A stretch of DNA of 64,000 bases from Monarcha castaneiventris obscurior (lineage: Eukaryota; Chordata; Aves; Passeriformes; Monarchidae): contig JAMPIT010000493.1 in assembly GCA_026261815.1 (NCBI GenBank), forward strand, positions 2,259,001-2,323,000. The letters run 5' to 3'. The notes below the pieces were generated by a model. The model saw only the letters and a program-made list of their open reading frames with translations, did no database searches and had not been told where the DNA came from. Shown here piece by piece: positions 1-13,500 of the stretch. The position numbers and the translations under genes were made by a program. The stretch's first letter is position 1, and the number at the start of each line of letters is the position of its first letter.

Positions 1-1452
1 TGTTTGAAGGTATGCCTTAAATAAGGAGACACAACGAGGTGTCCATCAGAATTTCCTGTGAAAGAAAGTTACAGCTCAAGGTGCCCTGTTCAGGAGATGT
101 AGGTTAGCAAGATTCATTTGTCAAATTGAGGAAATCGATTTATTCTGTCTGGGAAACTGTTTAATAAGTTTGAGGTGGGTTCCTGGTTAATGAATACTAA
201 ATGAACACTGGAAATAAAGCAGGTGTTTTTAACAGCAGGCAGTTTTCTTTAATCCATGATAAATGATATAGTCTTAAATATTACATTATAGGGTAGAACA
301 CACACACTCACATGAAAAAAAGCTGTAGTTGTCCAAGTGGATTTGCCAGTTGGGAGAAATGGACCATGAACAAACTGCTTTTCTTGACATTGTTTGTTCT
401 TTCTAAAAACCTGTCTTGAACTTGTTGAAGATGTCAGCAGATCTTCAGTATCTAAGTCTGTTGGATGGTCCCTTGCTGCTGGTTCCAGAGCCGTGGGATT
501 TGTTGTTTGGTATTAGTGTCACCCTTGTTTTCCTCAGTCACTTGGCTTAATTATGTTGTGGAACTTATCCCAAAGATGAAGACTTAAAGGTGTAATTGCA
601 CACAGACATCTGCCAGTTTGCTTTTTTTCCTAAAGCGTGCTTTAAAAAGTTTTATGAAGCATACGGCTTTTTAGAAGAAAAAAAAAAAGAAGTCCACTGC
701 TTTTTGTTTCTAGAAATGCAGTTCCTTATGAAAGTTGCCTTCAAGTAAAGTGACAGTCACATTTGTGTCATTGCTGAACAATCCTTTGGAAGTTTTGCAG
801 TTAAATCTCTCTTATTTGGTCTGACGTGTGTGTGCAGGTTGGTGAGTGTGAATTGTGTACAGGGTGCTTTGTGAGGGGCTCTGCAGCTCAGTGATTGTTG
901 CTGGAGGCTGTCGCTGGTTCAGAGCTTTGACACCCAAATACCGCAATATAAATACATTTATGCTGTAGCACTGGCTGCTGCCAGGGGCAAGCTGGACTTC
1001 TGAATTTGTGAGATTCCAGCTTCACTTCGGCCAAGGAGAATGAAAACATGGGCAGATGAACAGGAGGAGGTCAGTTTGGGTTTAGGAGAAGCTTTGCCTG
1101 TGTCACTGCAGGGTTCTAGAGCAGTTCACAGGTGAGTCCAGGTGTGGGAAGGGTTGAATTTCATTACCACGGCTGCAGCTTTTCACATTCTTGTGATCTG
1201 GGAGGGTTCTTGAAAATACAAGTTGTTTAGCTACTGCTTCCTATCTATCTGAATGGTTTTTGTCTGAGAACTTCCACAGAATTTCTTTTCTGCATTTCCC
1301 TCAGAAATTTCCAGTATAATATTTTGATGTGATTTTTTTTTTTAGTATTCTGTGAATCACTTTGGTCAGGTTTACACGTGTATATGCATACAGGTACATA
1401 ATAATTCTAAAAGTTCTAAGGGTCAAAATCTGTCCTTTTTCTAACTCTCCAG
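1..1452 (+). other. B3GNTL1: B3GNTL1 intron, 3' part
   Basis: This is the end of the intron upstream of the first exon in the window. It finishes in a pyrimidine-rich tract (ctaactctccag) before the acceptor at 1451-1452. No upstream B3GNTL1 exon, RNA gene or mobile element was recognised here. Confidence 0.7.
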
Positions 1453-1588
1453 GGGAACCATCTGGAATCACCGAGTCAGGTTTCTTGAGGACAGAGTCCT
1501 GAGCTCCTGGACATCGTTCACCATTTGGAATGCTGGCAAGCAAGGCAAGAAACTCTACAGAAGCTTGTCACCAGCTAATCAGAAAAAG
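1453..1588 (+). CDS. B3GNTL1: B3GNTL1 coding exon (136 nt)
   Basis: Acceptor ctctccag precedes the exon and donor AAAAAG|GTGAGC follows it. One base completes the preceding codon, then 45 codons run without a stop, ending in a phase-0 junction. Residues include [11 protein letters not shown] and [18 protein letters not shown], matching the family at the equivalent position. Confidence 0.93.
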
Positions 1589-4500
1589 GTGAGCTGGAAA
1601 GTAACATTTGTACAAACCCACTTCTCCTTCATATGCCCCCTTGATGCTTCCAATCTAATGCACCAAAATTATCATACAGTATTTTGTCCCCAAAGTTGAT
1701 GTTGATAATCAATATAAATTGGGAAAATTCTCAATATTCTGAGTGATGTATTTCTTGTTTTAAAATGCTACTTTGTTTAGAGCTCATGGTGGGTATGCAG
1801 AGACACAGCTGTAGTAGCCAGGTACTCAGGGTGAGTAGAATAACTCTTTGTTTGGGTCATGTAATGCTGAACTGCCTTGTCCAGGATCATCCATATGTGG
1901 ATAATATTTGCCCAGCTCCAAAGTGGATACTGGACAAGTCCCTGCTCACTGTGTCTCCCTTTGGAAAGCTTGATTGCCCAAAAAAAAGGGTGTGGTGTGG
2001 GCTGAATGGGTGAGCAGAAACTGCTGGACGTGACTGTCCCGTTTACAGTCAGTTGAAAATGCTTGTATTTGGCAATGGCAGATATTTCTCAGGATAGATC
2101 TGCCCAAGAGTCTAAATACCTTATTTTTATAGCATTTTCTCGTGTGCAATAACTCCGTGTTAGATAAAGGCTTTAGGGCTAATGTCAAATGGCTGTTTCT
2201 TACAAAGAGCCACAGAACATTCATTTTATTGCTGAACGTGTTTTTCTTAACTTAAGAATACGGATGGGAAGACAAAATGACAAATATCTATATAAACCTG
2301 ATTAATGCTGTGGCCCTCAGACCACACACGTATAAAAAACAATAGAGGACATTTGTATACACATAGTTAAAATTACTGAACAGACATGGGAGACACTCAG
2401 TAAATGTATAGAGCAAAAATGGAACTGAATTTCCTGCTTGATACTCCAGTGCCACTCCAGTGCCATCCCTCAGTCATTGCCATCTGTATGAGAAGGTGTT
2501 TAAAAGCTAATCAGTTGCTTCATTCAGAGAGGACAGACCTGTCCATTAGATATGATTTTACCTTGATCATGCAGTGTGTACAAGATTTTGGGGGGTTTAT
2601 GAAAATACTCCCTTTCATTACTATTTGCTGAGCACTTTTTGAATTTCACTCAGTGGCTACAGCCACAGGGCTGGCACTCAGCAGCCGTTGTACTTCTCTC
2701 TCTGCAAAATTAGGAAAATGAGAAATAAGTTCCAAGGGAAGAGATGGCAGCTTGTCTGGTAGATTTTTGAGAGGTTACAGAAAAAATAGACCATGTTGCG
2801 TTTTGTAGTGCTGTCTCACTGTCTCAGATGTTGGGATTTTGTTTGGTTTCGCTTTCTGGCTTTTTTTGTACCAAGCCAAAATGGAGATTGGTGCTAAGAC
2901 AGAGCTTCCCCCAAGCTCTGGGGAGCATCTGCCACCTCCTCCTGCAGGTGGGGAGTGCCCCATTCAACACAGGGTGGCAACATGAAGATGTCACAGCAGA
3001 GGGGATGAAAAAGGCAAGGGAAAAAGAATATTGTGGGGGTTTTGGCACTTTCCTGCCCAAGACCCCAAGCCCAGCTCCATCCCCCGCACACGAGCCCCGG
3101 AGTGGTTCCAATTAGCGGCGTCCTGGCGTTCCTCCCCCTGACCTTCCCTTAACGTTTGCTTTGGCTCTGCTCAGGCTGGGATACTGTTTTGCTTCTGTCA
3201 AGGTTACAATTGCACATATTCCAGCATGGTTTGGTTGGATATTGAAATTCTGCACCGAGCATTAACCCCTGAGTTGCTGGGTGCTGGAGCAGTTCAGCAG
3301 AGCCAGTGCCAGATGCAATTTCATGAGCCAAGTGTGGCTCAGTTTGCACGTGTGCTGCAGAAAACTGCTGCTAAAACACAGGCACAGCGATCCCTAACAC
3401 CCTAGACAGAGAAACCAAACCATCCCCTCAGTCTGATGTGTCACCTGAAGTATTCAGAGGCTTTCTCAGTAGCAAAGGAAGATAAATAGCTTCAGAAAAG
3501 GACTTGTGTCATGCTAAGTGAGAGTGGAGGCTTTTGGGTAGCTGATTTCTGATTAAATTTTTGTTCTTTGTTGTGATTAAAGCACAAGTTCTATGTATCT
3601 GTTCAGACTCATAATGATTTCCTCTGTAACTTCCTGGCTTTTCCAAAAGTGAGATCCCAAGTCTGTCCATCTCAGCCAGAACTGAAGCTTAAATGATATC
3701 CTTGTGTTTCATATCAATCACTGGCAAAAGGCTGTAGAAGCAGGGAAAACATCTCACTTCTGCAAGAGCTATTCAAAGGATTATGCTGCTGCATTTCAGC
3801 AAATAAATTTGTATAATTTGCAGTAGGTAACTCATGGCAGTTTTCATTTTATTCCAAATGAATAACAGTAAAAGGGCAGTAGAGAAACTCCGTATTGTAT
3901 TTCTCCTCAAAAGTCCTTCAGGTATTTTGTGGCTAATCTGCAACTCTTGCCAAAGTTGCAGATTAGCCAAGAGGTAAAATCTCTTCATTTCATCTCTTCA
4001 TCTCTTCATTTGTTCATATGGGATTGATCAAAATCCCATATGAACAAAGGTTGTAAATAGCTGTTGCTTCTTCCTTTCCAGTCCTGAAAACAATACAATT
4101 TTTTCCTGTCTCACCCTTTAAAGACCCACTTACCACGACTGAAGCTTTCATATATTCTTTAAATTATGAGAGCACCAGAGATTTAGTAGCAGTTTGAATC
4201 TGCAAGTGGAATCTTGTATTGTCCTGTAAATAAATGGAGGCCCTGAGATATGAACTCATCAATTATGCAAATTAGACAGCTTTAAAACACAATTCCAAAA
4301 GCCTCTTAAGGGCAGAAGATGATGCATTATATCCATGTAATTACCATTTTCTCCTCTTGAAGGTCCAGTTGTGTAAAAGTGTGATCTTGAAAGGTCCAAT
4401 AGCCTTTGGAATGCAGGTAACATTGCCAAAATTAGCTGTATAATTTAATTAAGATTTAACTAAATTTATATATGCTTTAGTTATTAATTTATTATAATGA

Positions 4501-7500
4501 TTATATCAATACATTATTTCATTATTATATTATATACAATAATCATAATGACAATTATAATCAGTTTATTTTTATATATAACAATCTATTAAAGTGTAAA
4601 ACCATCTAAAATTAAGTTTAGGCAGCTATATTCTGTCTAAGTTTAATTTTAGTTGGTTTTATTCTTTAAGTCGGTTTAGGCTCCTGAAAATTTTACTTGT
4701 GCTCTGTTTGCACACTTTTATTGAGATGCAGAATTTCAGCAGATATCCTGAGACTGACTTTGGCTGGGCTGTGGAGTCACAGCAGGGTTGTTTTCTCAGT
4801 TGGCACTAAGTACCTGGAGAAAATTTAGGGCACATACTCCTAGGATACTCCTAGGATTAATAATAACACCCTCCTCCCCCCAAAAAAAACCCTACTACAT
4901 ACAATTTGTATTATTTTGTAATTTTGAAAAAACACCTGGACTCTACTAAATCCTTAGGAAGAGAATTAATGAATTTGAACTGTCAAGCTTAGGGTGTGTA
5001 AGAAAACATCTTTTTCAAAAAAAGAATGTTTCTAGTATTTTTAGAACCTGGCAAACAAAGCAATTGCATTTCTTATGCTGATGAGGTCTTTGTGGGATGC
5101 TTGAAAAGTGCAGCTCTGTCCTGTGCCAAAGAGCATTGTTTGTTAGGAAACAAAATTCAGGCAATTCCAGGAAGCAGCAGTCTGTCTGTGTTCATACTCA
5201 CTAACAAATTATTACTTTAGTCTGTTTGGAAAACGATGTGAATGTGAATTATGGTTATGTTAAAAGAGAAAAGGATACCTCAGCAATTCTCCCTTTTCCT
5301 TCAGCCTTCTGTATGGTGAATATTAAAATGATGCTTTGTCTCCAGAGGATTCAGGCCAAAATCCAAGGCTCAATATTTTTGCTAAACAGCAACACACGAA
5401 AAAAATGATTCCACTGGTAGGTTTTTTTATGAATTAATTACCATGATCTCAGTATTCTTAGGGAAATTCTGCTTCCTGGCTGTCCCCTTCTTGATTCACA
5501 CTGCTGACAGTGGTTCAGTATTAGCATTTCTGCAAGAATGAAGTTTAACAGACCTTTTTTTGTTTAAAACACATCCGTTGTGTCTATAATTTGCAGCTGA
5601 AGATGGAAACCAAATGTTTTTGGGATGCTCCATGTGCCTGGAGGGTTTCTGAGCTGTCTTGTCTGCTCTTTTATTCTCCATCAAGCTTTAGCTAAAAGGA
5701 GAACTTCAGCATTAACATTTTGTGTCATTTCCGATGGCTGAAAATAGTGTTCCAGTGGCTCATGGAAAAGCAGGGGCAAGGACCAAACAAGCATCAGCTC
5801 ATCAGTGGCCTGGAGACAGTTCCTGTGCACAGCCAGGCCTTGCCATCCCTCTAGGACAACCCTGGCTGCTGGTGGCAAACAGATAAAGTATTTTGAAGGC
5901 CCTTTTTCCTGGCTCATGGACCATTTAAAATCATCCATTGGTTTCCCTTTGCTTTTTTTCAAGTCACCAAACCTTGTGTTGCAGCTCTGGTCCTTCAGCC
6001 CACTCCCAGAACCAAGGAATGGTTAAGTTTTGTAGCATTTTAACCCCTCTAAAAGTACATGAGTGGAACTGTCAGAGCCCGGAGTGGGGACATGGAAAGT
6101 GGAGAAATGGAATAAAGGGAAGGATATTACACCCACCTTGAGAGTGGAATGGCAATGTGAAAGCAAGTTAAAAGTCTCCAGGACAAGGAGAGAGATGAAT
6201 TTTGAAAGTTTCACTTAAATCCAGATATAAAACACCCCAAAATGGCATGGGGTAAATAGAGGCTTCATTTTGGAGTGTGGTGAATCCTTCATGGCCTGGA
6301 AAACTCCCTGCTCTTTCCATGTGGGAGAAAGTGCTTTCTGCAAGCTCTGTTTTGCCAGCACAGAGCTGTGCGCACCCAGAACGTGCCTGGCATGACTCAG
6401 TTCCACGCTGTAGGGATGGGGACCTCTGGCAGCGAGGTCCCACCCTGTTACCTATGAAGGCAGGTGTATGTTGTACATAATAAGGGAAATGTTTTATGCC
6501 CAGTGCTTAGCAGCTTATTTTGCATGTTGGATTCTGGTATGAACATTCTCCAGTGACTTTGTTATGGATATGTGCAAAAGGGGGAAGCTGCTGCTATTTT
6601 CAGTGGAATGGTATCTAAATAGAATAATGAAATGCATGCTTGGGATTTAAAGATATCCACAGCTTCTGTCCTGGCTCTAATGCTAAAAAGGTGAAATAAA
6701 AGCAGCTGCAATACAGCAAATCACTCAGATTGTGGCTGATGCTTGCTGGTTCCATGTTGTGGCAGAGCTGTTTACACCTCTGTGTGTCTCTTGTCCTGTT
6801 TGCCATCGGCTGTATCTATTTAAACTTGCATTGCAATGCCTTCAGATACTTTGTTTTGACATGAATGGCCAGAATTGATTTTGCTTTTGCAGAGATGTAT
6901 ATCAACATGCTTCCGAGGCTTTCTACAAGCTTCCATGAAAGAATTATAAATAGAAGAATTAACAGGGTCACTAGAAGTTTAAAACAGATGGGGGGTTGCA
7001 TGAGATGTGGAGGGAATGCAGCAGGGAAGATCTGCTCATGCAGGATTTTGTAGAGTTTGCAGGTTGTGTCTTTGAAGGTGACTCTTCCAGGAGTTGATGT
7101 AACGAGGAGGGAGAAGCCACAGTATGCAGGTGACCATTTATTGGAAGGGTTTTCCAGTTTTCTGTCAGTTCTACTCAGTTACTCACTCTCCCATGTAAAA
7201 GTTGCCTCTCGTACCCTTCAGGCTCGAACAGACCATGAGAATGTGCTGTGATGTTGTAACGCGTTGTTGCTTTCTGTAAATGGTTGTTACACACCTAAAC
7301 CAAACCACAGGTGAAAGATGGGGGGATAAAATCCTGTGAAGATCATTCACCATAAAAGGACATGGTTAAGCTGGTGAAATCTTTCAGTTTTTCCATTATG
7401 AAATCTGAGTGGAATGGGAAGTGTGAGGAAAGTTCTCTGCAGTAGCCAGCAAGTCACACAGGAAACAAGCAATGAATTGTGTAATCACAGCAGAGCTGAG

Positions 7501-10500
7501 GCAGGCAGGTAGTCCCAGCTGTACCCCAAGGCACTCTTGTGTCCTGTCCTTCAGTGACTTCCTAGGCTGCCCATTAATCTCCTTTTCCCCAGGGAGCTCT
7601 GATAGCCCCAGCCTGGCCCTGCAGAGCCCCTGTGTTTATTAGGAAGAGCCAGCCAGAGAAGGGCTTTTATCTTCCTCAAATGTGTCTTCCCCCAGCAGAG
7701 ATTGTTTCTGTAAATATGTTATCTTTCGAGGTATGTAAACTTTCTCTTACGAGGGAGAAGGTGACTCTCCTTTTTTCCTTACACCACTGTTAATGGAAGT
7801 TGCAATCCATATTTATAAAAATGACTTTCAGTAGTTCCATAGCTTGCCTGCAGCAGATACCCAGCTGTCTCCTCCAGTTCTGAGCTGAGAGAATTAGCAG
7901 TGTTTTTTCCTTCAGAAATTTTGTAATTGTGCAGATTTTTATACAAGTCATGTTCAAAACAAAAACATGTAATAATTTCTATATTTTAGTAACACTGAAG
8001 TGTGATCTGAGGACTCAGTGGTGTCATACTGTCAGAGATATTGCCAAAGAGTCATTTTGCTAAAAGGAAAAGGAAAAAAAAAAAAAAGGCAAGCAAATTT
8101 AGACTCCTTTATGGCTTTATAATTCATGGTTGCTCTCAGGGAGACAGGAGTTCATGTGTGGATAGATGTTCTTCATAAAAGCTACAAGAAAGCAGCCCAT
8201 TAATGCAGGAAAATAAATAGGTCTCTCTGGGTTTATCCTGATAGTGTATAAAGTAAATAACTCACATAAGCCTGATGCCTTGACTTCTCCTTATAGGATA
8301 AACAACTGTGCCTAAGTCCTGTATTTAGACTCCAGACATAGCTTTGCTTTAACTGGAAAATAAATAGTGTGTGTCAGGAAAATAGTTGACTTACATTTTG
8401 GCCACCCACATGGTGTGCAGCCTGGCAGAAAAATTGCCCATTCAAGTCTGACCTGTTTTGTACTACTGTAAATATCAGATCTAAGCTGCCTGAATCCACT
8501 GAGAATTACACAGGGAAATACCTCAGTGATAACAAAAAAGGGGTTTGAGTCCTTTCCATCTTCCAAGGGAAATTTGCCACAGACTCACCTGTGTTATTTT
8601 TTTCATGGAGGGGTTTTGTTTGGGGCGTGTTCTGGGGGCTGGGGAGTCACTGTGGAAAAGGCAGAGTTTTCTACACCCAGAAATTTGAGTGATGGCCCAG
8701 GGTGAGAGGGAGGATTGGAATTAATGGCAATTTAGTGATACAGGAACTGTCTTTGGAGAGAGACTGTTTGGAGAGTGACAGGACAAGAAGAAATGGTTTT
8801 AAACTGAGAGAGATTGAGACTGGATATTAGGAAGAAACTGATTTATGTTGAGAAGTCCAGGCACCAGTCAGGGGTTTCTGTTAACTCTGTTATAACACAC
8901 TGAAGATGAACAGTGATACTTTCCAGCACAGGTCTTGCAGCTGAATTCTCAGTTCCTGACAGTGAAGTGTAAATAGAATTTCACTTTACCTTGTGTCATT
9001 ATTTTGGTTTTTATTATCTGTAAGAGCATAAGCAGCTTCAAAAATTGCTTCAATTATTGGAAGGTAAGTCAATATATTGGACTGTGTTTGTTCCTAGAGC
9101 TGTGTTGGGTTGGCACTAAAGGCAAATCCTGCTAAATATTGTTTATGATGATCACAGCTTTCAGGACAGTAAAACACAGGTGGCAGAACTGAGATTTGCT
9201 GAATATTGGAGAATTTTAAAGGTGGTGAGCATAGAATGAAGAGATTACAGCTGGGGAACTTCTCTTCCCACAGTGACTTCTACTTGATTCCCTTCATGTA
9301 CACACATATTTATATATATTTATATATGGATATGTGTATGTACACATCCACACCTTCTGATTTTTCAGCTACAATAAAGCATTGCTGTGGGCATGGAAAT
9401 AGGGCCAGGGATGTAAAGTGTATGAACCTGTGAAGGAGCTGCTTGTGTGTGTTACTGCCCAGCCCAGCTGCAGCAGCCACAAACACCTTGTATAATGTCC
9501 AGGACCTTCCTGAATTCCCTCCTTCCTTTCTCTTTCCATTCCACTGCTGACACAGGGTCAAAGTCTTTAGTGCAATCCCTGCATCAGGAACACACAGAGC
9601 AAAAGTCTGGATCTGCCCCTGATGTGGTTCCTCACTCACACAGCCCCACTGTGGAAATTTCATGTTTCCTTAATGTTCTGTCCTTCCTTTGGTGTCTGTT
9701 CTCAAGGAACCTCTTCTCCAGGTCTGAATTTCTCCCCCTGAGGGGTTCCAAGGACTGTCCCTGCCCAGCCCCTCCAGTTCATCAGCTCATTTCCCCCAGG
9801 GATTTGGACACTGCTGGTTTGCAGCCTCATTTGCAGTTGCTTGATACTTTTGTTTGCATTCTCTTGCCATTGATGTTTAATGAAGGAAGTGATATTATGG
9901 TATTAGAAAAACTGTGTTTCTCTCTACACAAACAGAATGAGGTCACTTTAGGTAAAAGAAAAACCATCTTAATCACAGGAAGAAAACGTGTGAGAGAGAT
10001 TTTAGACACTGAAAGCGAGCCAGCCTTTTCAGCCTTCTCTAACTTAATAAATTAATAAACAGCTGTTTGGCTTTTCAAATTTTCTCAGCAGTAAGTGTTG
10101 TTAATCAATTTTTAATGGAGCAATTGAAAAGATATGAAAGCTGCTCTCCAGCTTTCACCAGAATAATTGATTTCTGTACGACCTTAACTATCTCAACTGT
10201 TCTGCTTCAGCATAAGAGCTCCATGTAGATAATATGAATAGATCCAACGGAAGTCAGAGGAAAACACAGCCATGTTTATTTTAAAAAGTCTTCCAAAATG
10301 TCCCTGGCAACCTAATGGCTCAAAAATGAGGCCACTGTGTATTTTAGATGGCAGGCATTTATTCTGCCTGCATATTTATGAGGAATGCAAATAAAAAGCC
10401 ATCTGAAATATCTGGCACCTAGGGCTGCAAATAATGCTTTCATAACTCTAGTAAGAATAAGCGAAACAAAGCAGTAATTTGTGTGTGAGCACCAGATCTG

Positions 10501-13500
10501 CTGAACTTTTCAGCTGGAAAACACAAGTCCATGACCATAGGAATTCCCAGACTTGGTGGGCTGTGCCCTGGAATTGGGGCAGGTATTGCAGAGCCCCCAA
10601 AGCAGTGGTGCAGCACCTCTGTTCTGAGGTGTCTGAGGCTTCATTCCATGCTTGGGGCGGGTGGGAAGAGAGAAGTTTTTATTCCATCTCACCTTGGGTT
10701 TTAGTGGAAGTGCCCAAAGGAGGAGGCTGATCTCTGGGTTTAGTTCACTCCCTGAGGATGGGCTTGGTGGTGTTGCCTTATGCAGTGACTGAGATCACCT
10801 GTGCTCATGTACAGTGTGCTCACAGACAGCTGCAGAATTTCCCCAACTCCTAAAGATACACCCAGAAAGGATTTAAAAAGTGTTTAAGCTCCAAAGGAAG
10901 CCCAGGGTGCTTTGCCCTAATCCTGTGTCCATTCCCATGCCTGCAGCATTGTTTACAGAGATACATTGCAGGTGAAATGCTGCTCTTGGAACATTCTGCT
11001 TCTGTTTTCTAGGTAACTGCATTTTGTGACGTCGATGAAAAGAAAATAACAAAAGGATTCTACACGTATGAGGAGTCTGAGGTGAGTTATAACCACTCTT
11101 GCATTCTTTATTGTGACCTAGAAGTGTCCTGGGGAATGTGATGAAGGAATTTGTCACTGATCTTCTGTAGCAACATTTGGTAAAGAGGCCGTGACAGAAG
11201 ATTGGAGGGCTGGGAATGGACACTGGAATGCAAACTGGAGCCAGGACTGTCAGCTTCACACTGAGTGAAGTCAGTTTAGAAAGACAAAAATACATATTCT
11301 GACAGGATTCTGATGATGGGGTAAAAACACAGTCTTAACTGACAGGTTTGTCTTTAAGTGGGAGTAGAATTTGATTTATGGTGGATAAAGGGAAGGAACC
11401 CTCAAAATTAAAAGATTTCCAGCAAGTTATCTAGTGAAGTCCCAGTTGAGCATAAGCCATTCAACAGTTCCCACCAGGAGGAAAAGACCCTCCTCTGTGT
11501 CTGCTCTTGTGCCCGCTCTGAAGCTCTCTGATGGCACAGGAACTGATGCAGCTCACTAAAATGGCAAAAAATTAACCAAAACAAGAAGGAACATAGTTTG
11601 TTATGGGACAGGCTATTGAAGCTGCATACCTTGAAATGAGATCAAAGAGGGAATTGTTTGGGGAAAGGGCTGGAAGTAGAACTTGGAGGTGAGCAGGAAG
11701 CAGTGGAGCTGAGACCTGCTCCTTTCAGCAGCAGAAAGCTGCAAATTCAGATTTGGTGTCACTTCCCACAATTGCACTGAAATGTGACAGGCACTGAAAC
11801 AACGGGCAGAGAATGAGCAAGGTCTGTTTGGCATCAGGGATCAATGTATTTTTTCCCCTTTTAGAGTTTAGCAGCTCCTAAAACTAAGCTGGCAAGTACC
11901 CTGTGTGCTTCTGTGCCCCTTCTTCCTGCAGGAGATCCCAAAACCAAAAATTCCTGTGTGTCACTTCAGGGAAGCTTCTCCACCCTTCGTGATCTGTGTG
12001 AAGCTGGTGAGTTCCACCTTTGCCTTTATCTGCAGGAGCAGCGTTTGCTCCTTAGCAAAATGAGTTTCTATTTACAGTAGTGGCTTTTCCCAGAAGCTTT
12101 TGTGATGCCTTAGGTTTTAACTTTTATATTTTTCAAATTCTGTACTGCTTAGAGTGTAACTCTGAAGTTCCTTGTAGCCTGTAATTTCTGCTCTCTCATG
12201 CTAGGCAGACATAACAAAGCCTCTCCAGGCTTTGCCTTCAAGGACAGCCAGGCTGTTCTAGGCCCAAAATGTGTAAACCAAAGACTCAAAGCGGGGGCAA
12301 GCTGAGGGGAATTACATCATTAAACTGGGGCTTTAATTGGAGAATTAACCCTGATATGCAAATGAACCAAACCTATAAAGGTGTGAAGAACTCGTGACCT
12401 GGGGTCCATCTTGGGGTCCATTTTTGGAGGCAGCCTTTGGCTCCCCCAGGGTGTACCTTGAAGGCCTTCAAATAAATACTGACCTTGATTCCCTCACTCT
12501 TGTCTAGTCTCTGTTTCTAGGTGGCTGGAGAAGGCATCATTTGCTATGCAGTTGAATGGCCTTTTTAATCAAACTGATTGTGCAGGGTATTTGGGGGATT
12601 TAAATCAGCTGTATTGGGTAGAATTAAGAATAAGAAAAGGTCCAGCTTCTGTAAAGGAGCTGGATCTGTTGTACTTCCTTGCCCAATACCAAATACACCC
12701 CAATGGGCACATGCACTCAGCCTCCTTTGGGCCAAGTATTTTGCAGCCCCATGTGTGGCAAAGGCTTTGTTTTTTAGATCAGACCTTAAAAACTATTTTG
12801 TTTGGCCCTGCCAGTTCTGAAGCATCTTCAGTGCCTGACTGTGGTAACTTATTTCAACTGGTTTAATTTCCCCAATAAGATATAATTAAAGATGATAACC
12901 AGCAGTTCTTTTGCTGTTACAACACAGAAACTTTAAAATAGCAAATCCACTGCAGTGGTGAACATTCATAAAAACTCTCTGACAGCAACTAAAACCTGCA
13001 GCTCCACACACCACTGCTGTTCTACTGCTGTACTGCTGGATCTCCTCAGAGATGGATTAGCTGAATCTCCTCTCCTCTGGTACAGCCTGCTTTTAACTTG
13101 GCACTCCCAACCTCATGATCAGCTCTGAGATCACAACTCTGTGTAAAGCCAGGCTGAAAGTGCCTCGGGGCATTATCGTGTACTGTTGGTTGATAAACTC
13201 TTGGATCAGCAAGTACTATTACAACTAATTTAATTTTTCATACTGCATATAAGGGTGGGTGGAAGTCCCCAGACAAAACATCTGTGCAACCTGTTCTAAA
13301 GCACATGTAATCTGTGAAGCCCTTACAATGAGACTATTATACAACATCTTGTCTGCAAACTCTGGTCTCTGACTTCAGTTGGGATTTCACTCTATTTTTC
13401 CCCTCATGGCCACTGAGCATTTTTTGCTTGCTTATTCTTTACCCACCTAAGTTCATCACCATTTTCTGAAGAAGGAAGTGTGCTTTAAGGGCCTTTATTG

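Larger units (their letters stand above)
1589..11012 (+). other. B3GNTL1: B3GNTL1 intron of 9.4 kb
   Basis: Non-coding. It contains two adjacent perfect hairpins near 3.95 kb, an AT-rich tract at 4.4-4.66 kb, an A-rich run at 8062-8087, a CR1 fragment near 8.77 kb and a TA/TG simple repeat at 9306-9345. A 202-codon open frame at 9447-10055 resembles no known protein. No exon was found. Confidence 0.75.

Noticed and set aside
3931..4048. microRNA precursor
   Set aside because: Stems of 15 and 17 bp with perfect pairing are too short for a typical precursor and lack flanking lower stems.
5496..7251. Cluster of short open frames on both strands
   Set aside because: All are 60-95 codons, overlap each other, and match nothing; ordinary intron.
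9447..10055. 202-codon + strand open frame in a B3GNTL1 intron
   Set aside because: No recognisable domain, biased low-complexity composition and no splice or promoter context; length is compatible with chance.
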